NCBI RefSeq assembly: GCF_001439845.1
Contig: NZ_JYLO01000008.1
Coordinates: 248,001-312,000, forward strand
DNA length: 64,000 nucleotides
DNA from: Pseudomonas lactis
GTDB lineage: Bacteria; Pseudomonadota; Gammaproteobacteria; Pseudomonadales; Pseudomonadaceae
Direction of reading: 5' to 3'
Shown here: positions 24,647-32,203 of the stretch, piece by piece
Layout: each line of letters starts with the position of its first letter
Position numbering within the stretch: the first letter of the stretch is position 1
Notes under the pieces: generated by a model
Databases searched by the model: none
What the model was told of the DNA's origin: nothing
What the model saw: the letters and a program-made list of their open reading frames with translations, nothing else
Program-made: the position numbers and the translations under genes

Positions 24647-25990
24647 ATGAAAATCAAAGTACCACTGTATTTGGCGGCAGTTTCTGCGCTGTCTGGAAGC
24701 TATGCTATTTCGGCACAAGCTGAAGACAAGCCAGAAGGCTTCATTGAAGGCAGCAGCCTTACAGTGTTGAACCGTAACTTCTACTTCAACCGTGATAACC
24801 GCGACAGCACCGCCCCCACTTACAACAGTGGCAAGGGCAATACGAACGGCTACTCCGAAGCCTGGGCGCACGCGATCATCAGCAAATTCAACTCCGGGTT
24901 TACCCAAGGTACCGTTGGCTTTGGCGTTGATGCCTTTGCCATGATCGGCCTCAAGCTCGACACCGGTGATGGGCGCAACGGCGGCCGTAGCTCCTTCGAC
25001 GTGCTGCCCGTTGATAACAAGGGTGAAGCTCGCGACGAATACACCAAGGTCGGCGGCGCAGCCAAAGTCCGCTTGTTCGATACCATCGTGAAAGTGGGTG
25101 ATGTCTTCCCATCGACCCCGGTCGTCGCATCGGGTGACTCTCGCCTGCTGCCAGAGAGTTTCCGCGGTGTGACCGTTGAGAACACCAGCATCCAGGGCCT
25201 TACCCTCCAGGGTGGTCGTCTGCATGCGATGAGCCAGCCGGTCTCAAGCAACCTGAACGACAACTTCGTGACGTTCTACGGCGGCCCGGTCAACTCGCCA
25301 TGGATCGGTTACGGTGGCGGTGACTACTCGATCAACGACAACTGGACTGTGAGCGTCTACGCCAGCCAGCTGAAAGACGTCTGGAATCAGTACTACGCCG
25401 GCACAAGCGTGGTTTACCCGCTGAGCGACGATCTGGCGCTGATCGGTGGCTTCAACTACTACAAAGCCGTAGATGAAGGTAAGAAGCGCCTGGGTGAATT
25501 CGACAACAACATCTGGAGTGCCAAGGTCGGTGTGCGTTACGGTGCCCACACCCTGGCCCTGTCGCATCAGCGCAACAACGGCGACGACGATTTCGACTAC
25601 CTGCGTCAGTCGGACTCGATTTTCGTCGACAACTCCATCCAGTACAGCGACTTCAACTCGCCGAAAGAGCGTTCCTGGATGCTGCGCTATGACCTGAACT
25701 TCACCAGCTACGGCATTCCAGGCCTGACGTTCATGACGCGCTACGCCAGAGGCTCGGGTGCGGATTACTCGAACGCTAACCAGTTCTACATGCGCACCGA
25801 CGACAACGGCAACCCGCTCGACAATCAGAAGCGTTGGGAGCGTGACGTCGAAGTCAAATACGTTGTCCAAACCGGTCCGGCAAAAGATCTGTCCTTCCGG
25901 TTGCGCCAGGCAACCACGCGTGCCACTGCTTTCGAATCGGATCTGGATGAAACTCGTGTAATCATCGAGTACCCGCTTTCGATTCTGTAA
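24647..25990 (+). CDS. OprD-family outer-membrane porin
   Basis: Substrate-specific beta-barrel porin (447 aa) with a signal peptide ending near AQAED and the OprD-family opening EGFIEGSSLTVLNRNFYFNRD. Aromatic-rich strands alternate to the terminal YPLSIL. It is divergent from czcCBA and shares its regulatory gap, so it is probably induced or repressed with the efflux genes. In P. aeruginosa, CzcR links metal efflux to OprD levels; here an OprD paralogue travels with the czc genes. The substrate cannot be read from sequence. Confidence 0.9.
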   Translation: MKIKVPLYLAAVSALSGSYAISAQAEDKPEGFIEGSSLTVLNRNFYFNRDNRDSTAPTYNSGKGNTNGYSEAWAHAIISKFNSGFTQGTVGFGVDAFAMIGLKLDTGDGRNGGRSSFDVLPVDNKGEARDEYTKVGGAAKVRLFDTIVKVGDVFPSTPVVASGDSRLLPESFRGVTVENTSIQGLTLQGGRLHAMSQPVSSNLNDNFVTFYGGPVNSPWIGYGGGDYSINDNWTVSVYASQLKDVWNQYYAGTSVVYPLSDDLALIGGFNYYKAVDEGKKRLGEFDNNIWSAKVGVRYGAHTLALSHQRNNGDDDFDYLRQSDSIFVDNSIQYSDFNSPKERSWMLRYDLNFTSYGIPGLTFMTRYARGSGADYSNANQFYMRTDDNGNPLDNQKRWERDVEVKYVVQTGPAKDLSFRLRQATTRATAFESDLDETRVIIEYPLSIL

Positions 25991-26096
25991 TTCGCTAACT
26001 GGGCCAGTTATCCATTGGCGGGTCCTGTTAGTAAAACGAGCATTACGCATTCACCTTGAGTGGCTTAAGTGCTCCTTTGGTAAAAGGTGGATATTT

Positions 26097-26121
26097 GGCG
26101 CCCATTGGGCGCCTTTTTTTT
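26097..26121. terminator. Terminator after the OprD-like porin gene
   Basis: GGCGCCC-ATT-GGGCGCC hairpin followed by eight T. It ends the porin transcript. It also lies just past the 3' end of the convergent small gene at 26124, which it may serve less efficiently. Confidence 0.88.
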
Positions 26122-26123
26122 GC

Positions 26124-26273
26124 CTAAAATTCAAGTAGGCGTTCGATTGTACGCATCGCATGCCGGTGAAGTTCATGACTACACCAATGACCAGTCTCTT
26201 CAATGTGAGCGACCTCGCCGTCATCTGAGCGGAACGAAGCCAGCACAAAGAAGAAAATAACCCAATACTTCAT
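26124..26273 (-). CDS. Small exported His/Cys-rich protein (49 aa), candidate metal binder
   Basis: A short frame with a hydrophobic leader (MKYWVIFFFVLASF) followed by a tail rich in possible metal ligands (HIEETGHWCSHELHRHAMR). An AGGTGA site lies about 10 nt upstream. It is convergent with the porin gene and divergent from the czcR-like gene. Small proteins with a leader and a His/Cys tail (CzcI-type) accompany czc operons in other bacteria, but similarity to CzcI is only in layout. The family was not recognised. Confidence 0.5.
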   Translation of the reverse strand: MKYWVIFFFVLASFRSDDGEVAHIEETGHWCSHELHRHAMRTIERLLEF

Positions 26274-26356
26274 AAGGTCAAATCACCTGCTGGAGAGAGG
26301 GCCCGCAACTGTCAAACCCAAACCGCGACAAGATATACCGCCAGACTATCAACTGT

Positions 26357-26372
26357 ATTACCTAGAAATTAC
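26357..26372. promoter_or_regulatory. ATTAC direct repeat upstream of the czcR-like gene
   Basis: ATTAC occurs at 26357-26361 and 26368-26372, 11 bp apart, the one-turn spacing used by OmpR-type dimers. The second copy extends to ATTACAAAT, like the boxes in the czcC-porin gap. Autoregulation is inferred. Confidence 0.45.
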
Positions 26373-26479
26373 AAATCCGTCATTTGAGCCCCGGCACGCT
26401 CATTTTGATTTACCATCCCTTTCAATAATGCCGGCGCGCGTGCGCGGTTAATTGCTCAGTGATATCGAGACAAAATCCC

Positions 26480-27154
26480 ATGCGAATTCTGGTAATTGAG
26501 GATGAAGTAAAAACTGCGGAGTATGTGCGTCAAGGTCTGACGGAATGTGGCTATGTCGTAGATTGCGTCCACACCGGGTCAGATGGATTATTCTTGGCTA
26601 AGCAGCACGAATATGAGCTGATTATCCTGGATATAAATCTGCCAGAGATGGACGGTTGGCAGGTCCTTGAGTTGTTGCGTCGTAAAAACTGCCCTTCCCG
26701 TATCATGATGCTGACGGCGAGAAGCCGGCTGGCGGATAAGGTCCGGGGGCTGGAGAACGGAGCAGATGACTACCTGATCAAGCCATTTGAGTTCCCTGAG
26801 CTGCTGGCCCGGGTTCGCGCCTTGATGCGCAGGTCAGATCACCCTGCATCCGTAGAGGTCATTCGCGTCGCTGACCTGGAGCTTGATCAGAGCCGGCACA
26901 GGGCATTCAGGGACGGTCAGCGCATTGACCTGACCACGAAAGAATTCGCGTTACTGCATTACCTGATGCGTAATACCGGTGTGGTGCTGAGCCGCACCCA
27001 AATTATTTCGCAGGTTTGGGATATGAATTTTGACTGCGACACAAACGTTGTAGAGGTGTCGATTCGAAGACTCAGAGCCAAGATAGATGACCCTTTCGAG
27101 ACCAAACTGATACATACGCTTCGGGGCGTAGGGTATGTGCTTGAAAAACGATAG
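26480..27154 (+). CDS. CzcR/CopR-type heavy-metal response regulator (no adjacent kinase)
   Basis: OmpR-family response regulator of 224 aa. The start at 26480 gives the standard MRILVIEDE N-terminus. The phosphoacceptor is D51 (LIILDINLPEMDGW) and the C-terminal winged helix ends RGVGYVLEKR. It belongs to the heavy-metal subgroup (CzcR, CopR, IrlR). These genes are normally followed by their histidine kinase, but here no kinase is present, so phosphorylation would depend on a kinase elsewhere in the genome. TTACA-type boxes before the czc, porin and DUF2790 genes are its likely targets. Confidence 0.9.
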   Translation: MRILVIEDEVKTAEYVRQGLTECGYVVDCVHTGSDGLFLAKQHEYELIILDINLPEMDGWQVLELLRRKNCPSRIMMLTARSRLADKVRGLENGADDYLIKPFEFPELLARVRALMRRSDHPASVEVIRVADLELDQSRHRAFRDGQRIDLTTKEFALLHYLMRNTGVVLSRTQIISQVWDMNFDCDTNVVEVSIRRLRAKIDDPFETKLIHTLRGVGYVLEKR

Positions 27155-27271
27155 TTGCCAAGCTCTCTAGTACCGAAAATCCGCTACATGCTCCCGTCGC
27201 TTGCGAACTTGAGGTTTCTGTTTACGATCCGCGGCGCTGATTCCTCACTCAACAAATGAGGTAGGCTGTAC

Positions 27272-27595
27272 ATGAGGTATAGCATTGATTATCAGCAGGT
27301 TTCGCAAGGACAATCCGATGCCAGCATTGATGCCTGTCCAGCTGACATTGTCTTCAACAGCGACCATGGCCTAGCTCTTATCCCGTGCGTTGGCGATGTT
27401 ATCAACCTCCCCTCTACGGCGGTCAAAGAAGGGGTTTGCGGCATCGTTAGATCAAGGATTTTCAATTATCTCAGAGGTCCTGAAGATCTGTACTGTCACG
27501 TCAATATTCTCGTTGAGGAGGCGGACATCAATTTCGAAAGTCTCATCTCGGAATACATGCGCAATCAGTCACGTGCTCGCTCGCCTTCTTCATAA
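27272..27595 (+). CDS. Hypothetical protein (107 aa)
   Basis: A soluble, acidic protein starting MRYSIDYQQVSQGQSDAS. A GAGGTAGG purine stretch lies about 10 nt before the ATG. No signal peptide, membrane helix or known motif is seen. It lies 117 nt after the czcR-like gene, in the place where a kinase would be expected, but shows no kinase motif. Coding status rests on the frame and the ribosome site. Confidence 0.5.
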   Translation: MRYSIDYQQVSQGQSDASIDACPADIVFNSDHGLALIPCVGDVINLPSTAVKEGVCGIVRSRIFNYLRGPEDLYCHVNILVEEADINFESLISEYMRNQSRARSPSS

Positions 27596-27696
27596 AGTCG
27601 AAGGCGGGCCAGTCCATTAATGGTTGTGTATGGGTGAGGGTTCAGCAGAGCGAGCGCCTACTGAGCACCAGAGATGAATAGTCACAGCCTAGTGGT

Positions 27697-28224
27697 TTAA
27701 CGCGGTACTGCTGGTGTACGCAGGGCCGGACTCATTGTTTTTTGAATGGCGCATTGCAGCACATAGAAATATAAAACCCCGGAAGCAAATACGATTGCGG
27801 ACAGATAAGCAAACTCAGAGTCTAAAACCCCGGAAACCATATACAATTTAATCGTGATAGAACCCATAATAATTCCGGTACAGTACATGACGCCTGTGAA
27901 CTGATTGCCCAAAAAACTCAGTATGCCGCTGAAGGCATTGTTCGCACTCAACAGCATTGCTTTCAGTATCGTCCAGCCGAGAACTGGCAGAAAAGCCTTG
28001 ATCATGAAGGCGAATAACATCGACGATGCAAACAGTTTTATCGGGGTTTCTGCCCACGGCTTGATGGTGCCGTCTACTTCAACGCCGGTATACAAGATGA
28101 TATTCAGAATAATCGCCATAAGGGTGCATATGCCGAGGCGTATCATTTCCCGCTTAAGCGGGGCCATCATTATCACTGCGTGAATCTTGTTTCCAAAGTA
28201 TCGTTTTAGTCCTTGGATCGACAT
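27697..28224 (-). CDS. Hypothetical membrane protein with about four helices
   Basis: A 175-aa integral membrane protein. The start at 28224 is chosen because AGGAAG lies 5 nt upstream; the frame continues to 28308. Hydrophobic segments are near residues 31-46, 65-85, 105-125 and 135-160. The N-terminus is basic and the C-terminus polar. No family was recognised. It stands alone between the metal block and the left-end cassette; a role in defence or transport cannot be judged. Confidence 0.6.
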   Translation of the reverse strand: MSIQGLKRYFGNKIHAVIMMAPLKREMIRLGICTLMAIILNIILYTGVEVDGTIKPWAETPIKLFASSMLFAFMIKAFLPVLGWTILKAMLLSANNAFSGILSFLGNQFTGVMYCTGIIMGSITIKLYMVSGVLDSEFAYLSAIVFASGVLYFYVLQCAIQKTMSPALRTPAVPR

Positions 28225-28413
28225 TTTTCTTCCTATGCTCTCGGGTATGACGCTGTTGTAGCGTTGTATGACGGTCATGCTTTTACCCGAAGAGAGGTGG
28301 CGCTTCAACGGTCCTGAATTGCGCAGGGGATCTCATGTCCTTCCCCTGGCTGGGTAGCTTGCTGAGAAATTCTCATCTACCTGCGTGGCAACGATGCGGC
28401 CACCCCGCCGCCG

Positions 28414-29880
28414 TCAGAGCTCTGGAGGACTGGCTGCTGTCAGCAACTCATCGAGTGACGGAACCTTAGCGTTTGCACTGAGGACGAGTGTTCTGGATCG
28501 GAGTATGGATACATCAAAGAAAGATTCGCACTCGACTCTTCCGTTTACTTCTCTCCAGTGGGTGACTTCTGGTATCAACTCATTAGGCACCGGGTATAGT
28601 GCCATAGGGTTATGGAATACCTCCACTTCAGCAGACCACGGCTCGTAGCCATATTGCGGCCAGAGCTGACCGTAGTCGCTGGACGCTACATCCAACAGAA
28701 ATGGGATACCTCGTGATGCTCCCGGAGAACGGTCGAAAAACTCACCAAACCGCAAGTATCGGTACCCGTCTAGATGAGCTCCACCTGAGATCGGCACTCG
28801 GCTGAGCTTTGGCACTGTGCAGGCATTGGTGAAAATGACCGCTGAAAGATGGGCATTTTCCATTAGCGTAAATAGGCCGTTGGGGCGCCCTGATAGCAGA
28901 GATGTCTCTTCCTCCACAGTTATCAGGTGCGTACCACGATGCGCAGATGAGTGAACTGCAAAGCCATAGAGATAGCTGATGAGCGACTCCCTGCTCCACA
29001 GCATTGAACTGGGCGCATGGAAATCGGCTAAGGCCAGAATGAGCGGCTTACCCTCCACGTGCGGTAGGGATTCGTAACGCTTGTCCAATTTGTTTTGGAT
29101 GGTCCTCGCAAACCTTTCTGCAGCCGCTCCTAAGAAACGCTCATGTCGGTCAGCGGGTGGGGGGACCGGCGAGGCGCCAAAATGCTCATACCGCTCTTCC
29201 GGGTTGGCTGTCACTGCTTCAACCCAGGCCTCATCTCCCAGCCTATTCTCGATGTGAAAATCGGGTGATTCTTTAGGCTGGGTGACCAAGAGTCCCTGTT
29301 CACGAAAAATCGCTAATAGGTGGGCTTCCCAGAGGCGGGTGTGAAAATTCTCAGTCTGGCAATCGGGAACCCAATTTCTGTCTGGGGATGGCAGTGCGAG
29401 ATACAGTTGATTCAGCGCCCACGCCCCAATACGGCGGCTTGGATCAAATAGTGATTTGAACACCACGCTTGGTGTGCGCTTACCCATTCTGCTTAGAGGA
29501 GCACGTCGTCGTTCACCTGAAGGGAGTGGAAGCGGATGGGCTTGGGTATAGAGAAAATGGCTGATTGAGGCGCGGGCTTCGGACTCGCCAGTGGTGCACT
29601 CACCATGGCTGAGGAGCACCCACACGCTATCGACACGACGCCGCAAGGTGACAATTCCGAAGCTGCCGGAATTGATATTTCGGGTTAGAGCGGCACAAGA
29701 AATTCCGTCCTCACTAAGCCATGCCCCTACTGGCGGGCTGTCCCCAAACCCCAACCCTCGTGGAAGCGACAAAGCGATTAGATCGAACATCGGCGCAGCA
29801 ATTTCTTTCATTCGCTGATCTCGGCAGTCGTCAAAATGCATTCCATCAATGCCTCGGAGCGTGCCCGCCGGCGATGGCAT
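28414..29880 (-). CDS. Uncharacterised protein with a possible PD-(D/E)xK-like nuclease core
   Basis: A large soluble protein (488 aa) of unrecognised family. A central region has a spaced acidic set that could be a restriction-endonuclease-like fold: E185 (RLWEAHLLAIFREQG), D207 (SPDFHIEN) and E221 (WVEAVTA); the usual lysine two residues after the last acid is a valine here, so activity is uncertain. It is the last gene of a left-end cassette, 13 nt after the preceding stop. Starts at residues 14 (29841, with GAGG upstream) or 24 are alternatives. Position in transposon cargo makes anti-phage defence a reasonable guess only. Confidence 0.6.
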   Translation of the reverse strand: MPSPAGTLRGIDGMHFDDCRDQRMKEIAAPMFDLIALSLPRGLGFGDSPPVGAWLSEDGISCAALTRNINSGSFGIVTLRRRVDSVWVLLSHGECTTGESEARASISHFLYTQAHPLPLPSGERRRAPLSRMGKRTPSVVFKSLFDPSRRIGAWALNQLYLALPSPDRNWVPDCQTENFHTRLWEAHLLAIFREQGLLVTQPKESPDFHIENRLGDEAWVEAVTANPEERYEHFGASPVPPPADRHERFLGAAAERFARTIQNKLDKRYESLPHVEGKPLILALADFHAPSSMLWSRESLISYLYGFAVHSSAHRGTHLITVEEETSLLSGRPNGLFTLMENAHLSAVIFTNACTVPKLSRVPISGGAHLDGYRYLRFGEFFDRSPGASRGIPFLLDVASSDYGQLWPQYGYEPWSAEVEVFHNPMALYPVPNELIPEVTHWREVNGRVECESFFDVSILRSRTLVLSANAKVPSLDELLTAASPPEL

Positions 29881-29892
29881 CGGTGGAGGTAC

Positions 29893-30524
29893 CTATTGAA
29901 GAAGGGGGCTTTGCTCCACCAGGACGTCTCGGTTGGTGAAGATGGTCTCAATGGTTGCAGCCTCGGCAGCCACATGAGTCTTTCGCGTGATCTCTTCAAG
30001 GGCCAGTTCGAGCCGGTAGTCTTGGAAATACTCGTACAGCTTTTCAGAGCTCTCGGATATCTCCTCCCCACCATTTTTTGCGAACAAGATGTGGATGATC
30101 GCTGCGAGTGGGAGGGAGATGTCGAGATCCTTCTCTTCTGCATCTGACTCCGAGTTCAAACCGTCGAAATACCTCTCCAGATGATTCTGGAGCTCCTCAA
30201 GCCAGAACTGAGATAGGTTGCTAGGTAGGGAGCTTTCAGGCCCGGTCAGAAGGACTTCATCTCTGAATAGAGCCAGCAGATTGGGGTTTGCCATGGAGGA
30301 CCTCACGATTAGATTTGAGAGCAACTGGTCAGCATAGTCCACCTCAAGATGACCACCTCCTTGACGCCCATCCTGGTGCTCCTGAGCATCAGACGAGTGA
30401 ATCGCCCCGAAACCTGTAGATACAAAATGACCGCTTCTCGCCGTTAGCTGCCTTTCTTGAAGGACAGCTTTGGGTCGATAGCGGCCTTCGTGGAGGTTGG
30501 TGTCTACGGGGTCGGTTTAGTCAT
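29893..30524 (-). pseudogene. Second cassette gene with a one-base frameshift near its start
   Basis: An ATG at 30524 with GGAG upstream starts MTKPTP and then meets TAG. Restoring one C in the run at 30508-30511 joins it to a long open frame, VDTNLHEGRYRPKAV onward, giving about 210 aa ending at 29893. The frame upstream of the first in-frame start (GTG at 30342) reads like ordinary protein (GHFVSTGFGAIHSS), which supports the longer gene. Its start overlaps the stop of the preceding small frame. The product is acidic and helical; the family was not recognised. The shift could be a mutation, a sequencing error or a switch. Confidence 0.62.
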
Positions 30525-30787
30525 TCTGAATCTCCGGTTTCACCTCCGTGAGGCCGGCCATCGTCATGCATCAGATCTTGATTGACACGCGTGCCGCTTT
30601 GGATAGCCTTGCAATTGAGGGCTGCAACTGCGCATTTGTCGGGCCTGGGTACCAGCATGAGCCCCCGCAATTTTGGCAGCAGAGGAAGCTGGTTCCTCTG
30701 AAGTAGTGACAGCGGGCATTGCCAGTCGGATTCTGAACCCAAGGTCGCCAGACTAGGAGCTAAAGGATCGCTGCGACTACTCCTCAT
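30521..30787 (-). CDS. Small hypothetical protein, first gene of the left-end cassette
   Basis: An 88-aa frame starting MRSSRSDPL. Its TGA overlaps the ATG of the next gene (ATGA), the usual sign of translational coupling and the main reason to list it. A stretch around residues 40-60 (RGLMLVPRPDKCAVAAL) looks protein-like. The ribosome site is poorly placed (AAGGG directly before ATG). No family was recognised. Confidence 0.4.
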   Translation of the reverse strand: MRSSRSDPLAPSLATLGSESDWQCPLSLLQRNQLPLLPKLRGLMLVPRPDKCAVAALNCKAIQSGTRVNQDLMHDDGRPHGGETGDSE

Positions 30788-30967
30788 CCCTTACCGAAAA
30801 GTCACGCGTCGGTCGTAAACGGCCCTTTCCAGGCCAATCAACTTTTGTGATTGGTGAGTAGGGATTTCTCGGCTTTTCTGTGAAAAGCACCCCTTCATTT
30901 CACAAAAAAAATGGCGAAGATTCCAATTTCACGGGGTCTGGCCTATCACCTATTTTGTGAACCTACA
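30788..30967. repeat. Transposon left end with spaced TnsB-type repeats
   Basis: The terminal repeat TGTGAACCTACA occupies 30956-30967. Going inward, TTCACAGAAAAG-type boxes recur in the same orientation at about 30871-30885 and, more weakly, at 30841-30854; an oppositely oriented TTTCACAAAAAAA box is at 30898. Wider spacing than at the right end is the Tn7 pattern. The promoter of the left-end cassette must also lie here. Confidence 0.75.
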
Positions 30968-30972
30968 AGGTA
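30968..30972. repeat. Target site duplication (right copy) AGGTA
   Basis: AGGTA directly follows the left terminus of the transposon and matches 4077-4081. Removing the element and one copy rejoins the gyrB stop codon to its native terminator. Confidence 0.93.
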
Positions 30973-30988
30973 CATCTGCTAAAAACAA

Positions 30989-31016
30989 AAGGCCAACGCT
31001 TAGCGTTGGCCTTTTT
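30989..31016 (+). terminator. Original gyrB terminator, displaced by the transposon
   Basis: AAAGGCCAACGC and GCGTTGGCCTTT pair around TTA, followed by a T run. In the uninterrupted chromosome it would lie about 15 nt past the gyrB stop. It is now 26.9 kb away from gyrB. Confidence 0.85.
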
Positions 31017-31044
31017 TGTTGGTTCGCAGTCGCGCATTTTTAAA

Positions 31045-31060
31045 TGCTCCACGTGGAACA
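31045..31060. promoter_or_regulatory. parS: parS-like site, moved away from oriC by the transposon
   Basis: TGCTCCACGTGGAACA matches the parS consensus at 15 of 16 positions. Without the insertion it would lie about 2.5 kb from the recF parS sites; now it is about 29.4 kb away. Confidence 0.78.
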
Positions 31061-31069
31061 TCGACGTAT

Positions 31070-31792
31070 TTAACTTTCCACAGCGGGTGTCACACTCTCC
31101 AATCGATACCCGTACCCGTAGATCGTCAACAGCTGCCAGCCGCGATCCGCCGTCAGCCCTAGCTTGTTACGCAGGCGGTAGATATGCGTGTCCAACGGCC
31201 GCGACGAGACCATTTCTTCGTGGCTCCAGAACCGCTCATACAGGTACTCGCGAGACAACGGCCGGGCCAGGTTGGCAAATAGACAACTTGCCAGGCGGTA
31301 TTCCCGTTCTGTCAGGTTGATGGGTTTGCCTGCGCGTGTGACGGTCAGTTCGGCATCGTCGAATGTCAGGTCGTTAAAGCTCTGCACTTCCTGGCTAGCC
31401 GACTTCTGCAAACCGTGGCGCCGCAGGACGGCGCTGACTCGAGCTTTGAGTTCGTTGGGCCTAAACGGCTTGCTGACATAATCATCCGCCCCGCTATTCA
31501 ACGCCGTCACGATGTCGCTCTCGGCATCGCGACTGGTGAGCATGATGACGGCAGGGGGCGATTCCATGTGCTCGCGAGTCCAGCGCAATAACGCTATCCC
31601 GGAGATGTCCGGCAGTTGCCAGTCGAGGATCAGCAGGTCAAAGGTTTCCCGACGTAGCTGGCGCAGCAGGTCTTCACCGCGCTCAAAGAAATGCAGAGAC
31701 CAAGGCTGGTCAGCCGGGCCGGGAATCTGTCGCAGTGTCTGTTCCACCCGTCGCAACTCCGCGGGTTCGTCATCCAGTATTGCGACACGCAT
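31070..31792 (-). CDS. OmpR-family response regulator
   Basis: A 240-aa two-component regulator with phosphoacceptor D57 (LLILDWQLPDISG), a conserved K in SKPFRPNEL and a C-terminal winged helix ending IYGYGYRLE. It is divergent from the CHASE2 histidine kinase gene at 32204, the likely partner. The gap of about 410 bp should carry both promoters. Its regulon is unknown. Confidence 0.9.
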   Translation of the reverse strand: MRVAILDDEPAELRRVEQTLRQIPGPADQPWSLHFFERGEDLLRQLRRETFDLLILDWQLPDISGIALLRWTREHMESPPAVIMLTSRDAESDIVTALNSGADDYVSKPFRPNELKARVSAVLRRHGLQKSASQEVQSFNDLTFDDAELTVTRAGKPINLTEREYRLASCLFANLARPLSREYLYERFWSHEEMVSSRPLDTHIYRLRNKLGLTADRGWQLLTIYGYGYRLESVTPAVES

Positions 31793-32203
31793 AGGCGGGG
31801 TCCTTCCTACAAAAATACGAGGGCTTGAATGGGGGGCACATGTTGTACAAATGCCGGCCTCTGAATCTGAATAATTATGGACGGATTCTACAGTGCTTGG
31901 ATCTCTCGATACGCTGAAAGCGCCGTAAACTCAATTCATTACGATCTTCGAAGAAGATACCGGCTCCTGTTGGTGTGGAAAAGGCTCTGTGCCGATCGCC
32001 TCGCCGGCGCCTCATGCCTGCTCCAATGTGCGGTATCGTTCATTGCGCGGTCGTGGGAAGTCCTCCAATGAGACCGAAATAAGCTTCACTGGTTTCAGAA
32101 CACTGCATGCACTTCATCGCAACCCCATGGAGAGGGATCCTGGGCTTATGACACTTTTACTTAACGACCATCAATGCCTCGGCACGCTCGTGGCGGTAGC
32201 CCT
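31793..32203. other. Divergent intergenic region of the response regulator and CHASE2 kinase
   Basis: About 410 bp without a convincing gene. It should contain the two divergent promoters; no clear operator or RNA structure was seen. Confidence 0.5.

Noticed and set aside
27155-27595. Remnant of a czcS histidine kinase after the regulator
   Set aside because: None of the frames shows H-box, N-box or G-box residues; the 107-aa product there is unrelated.
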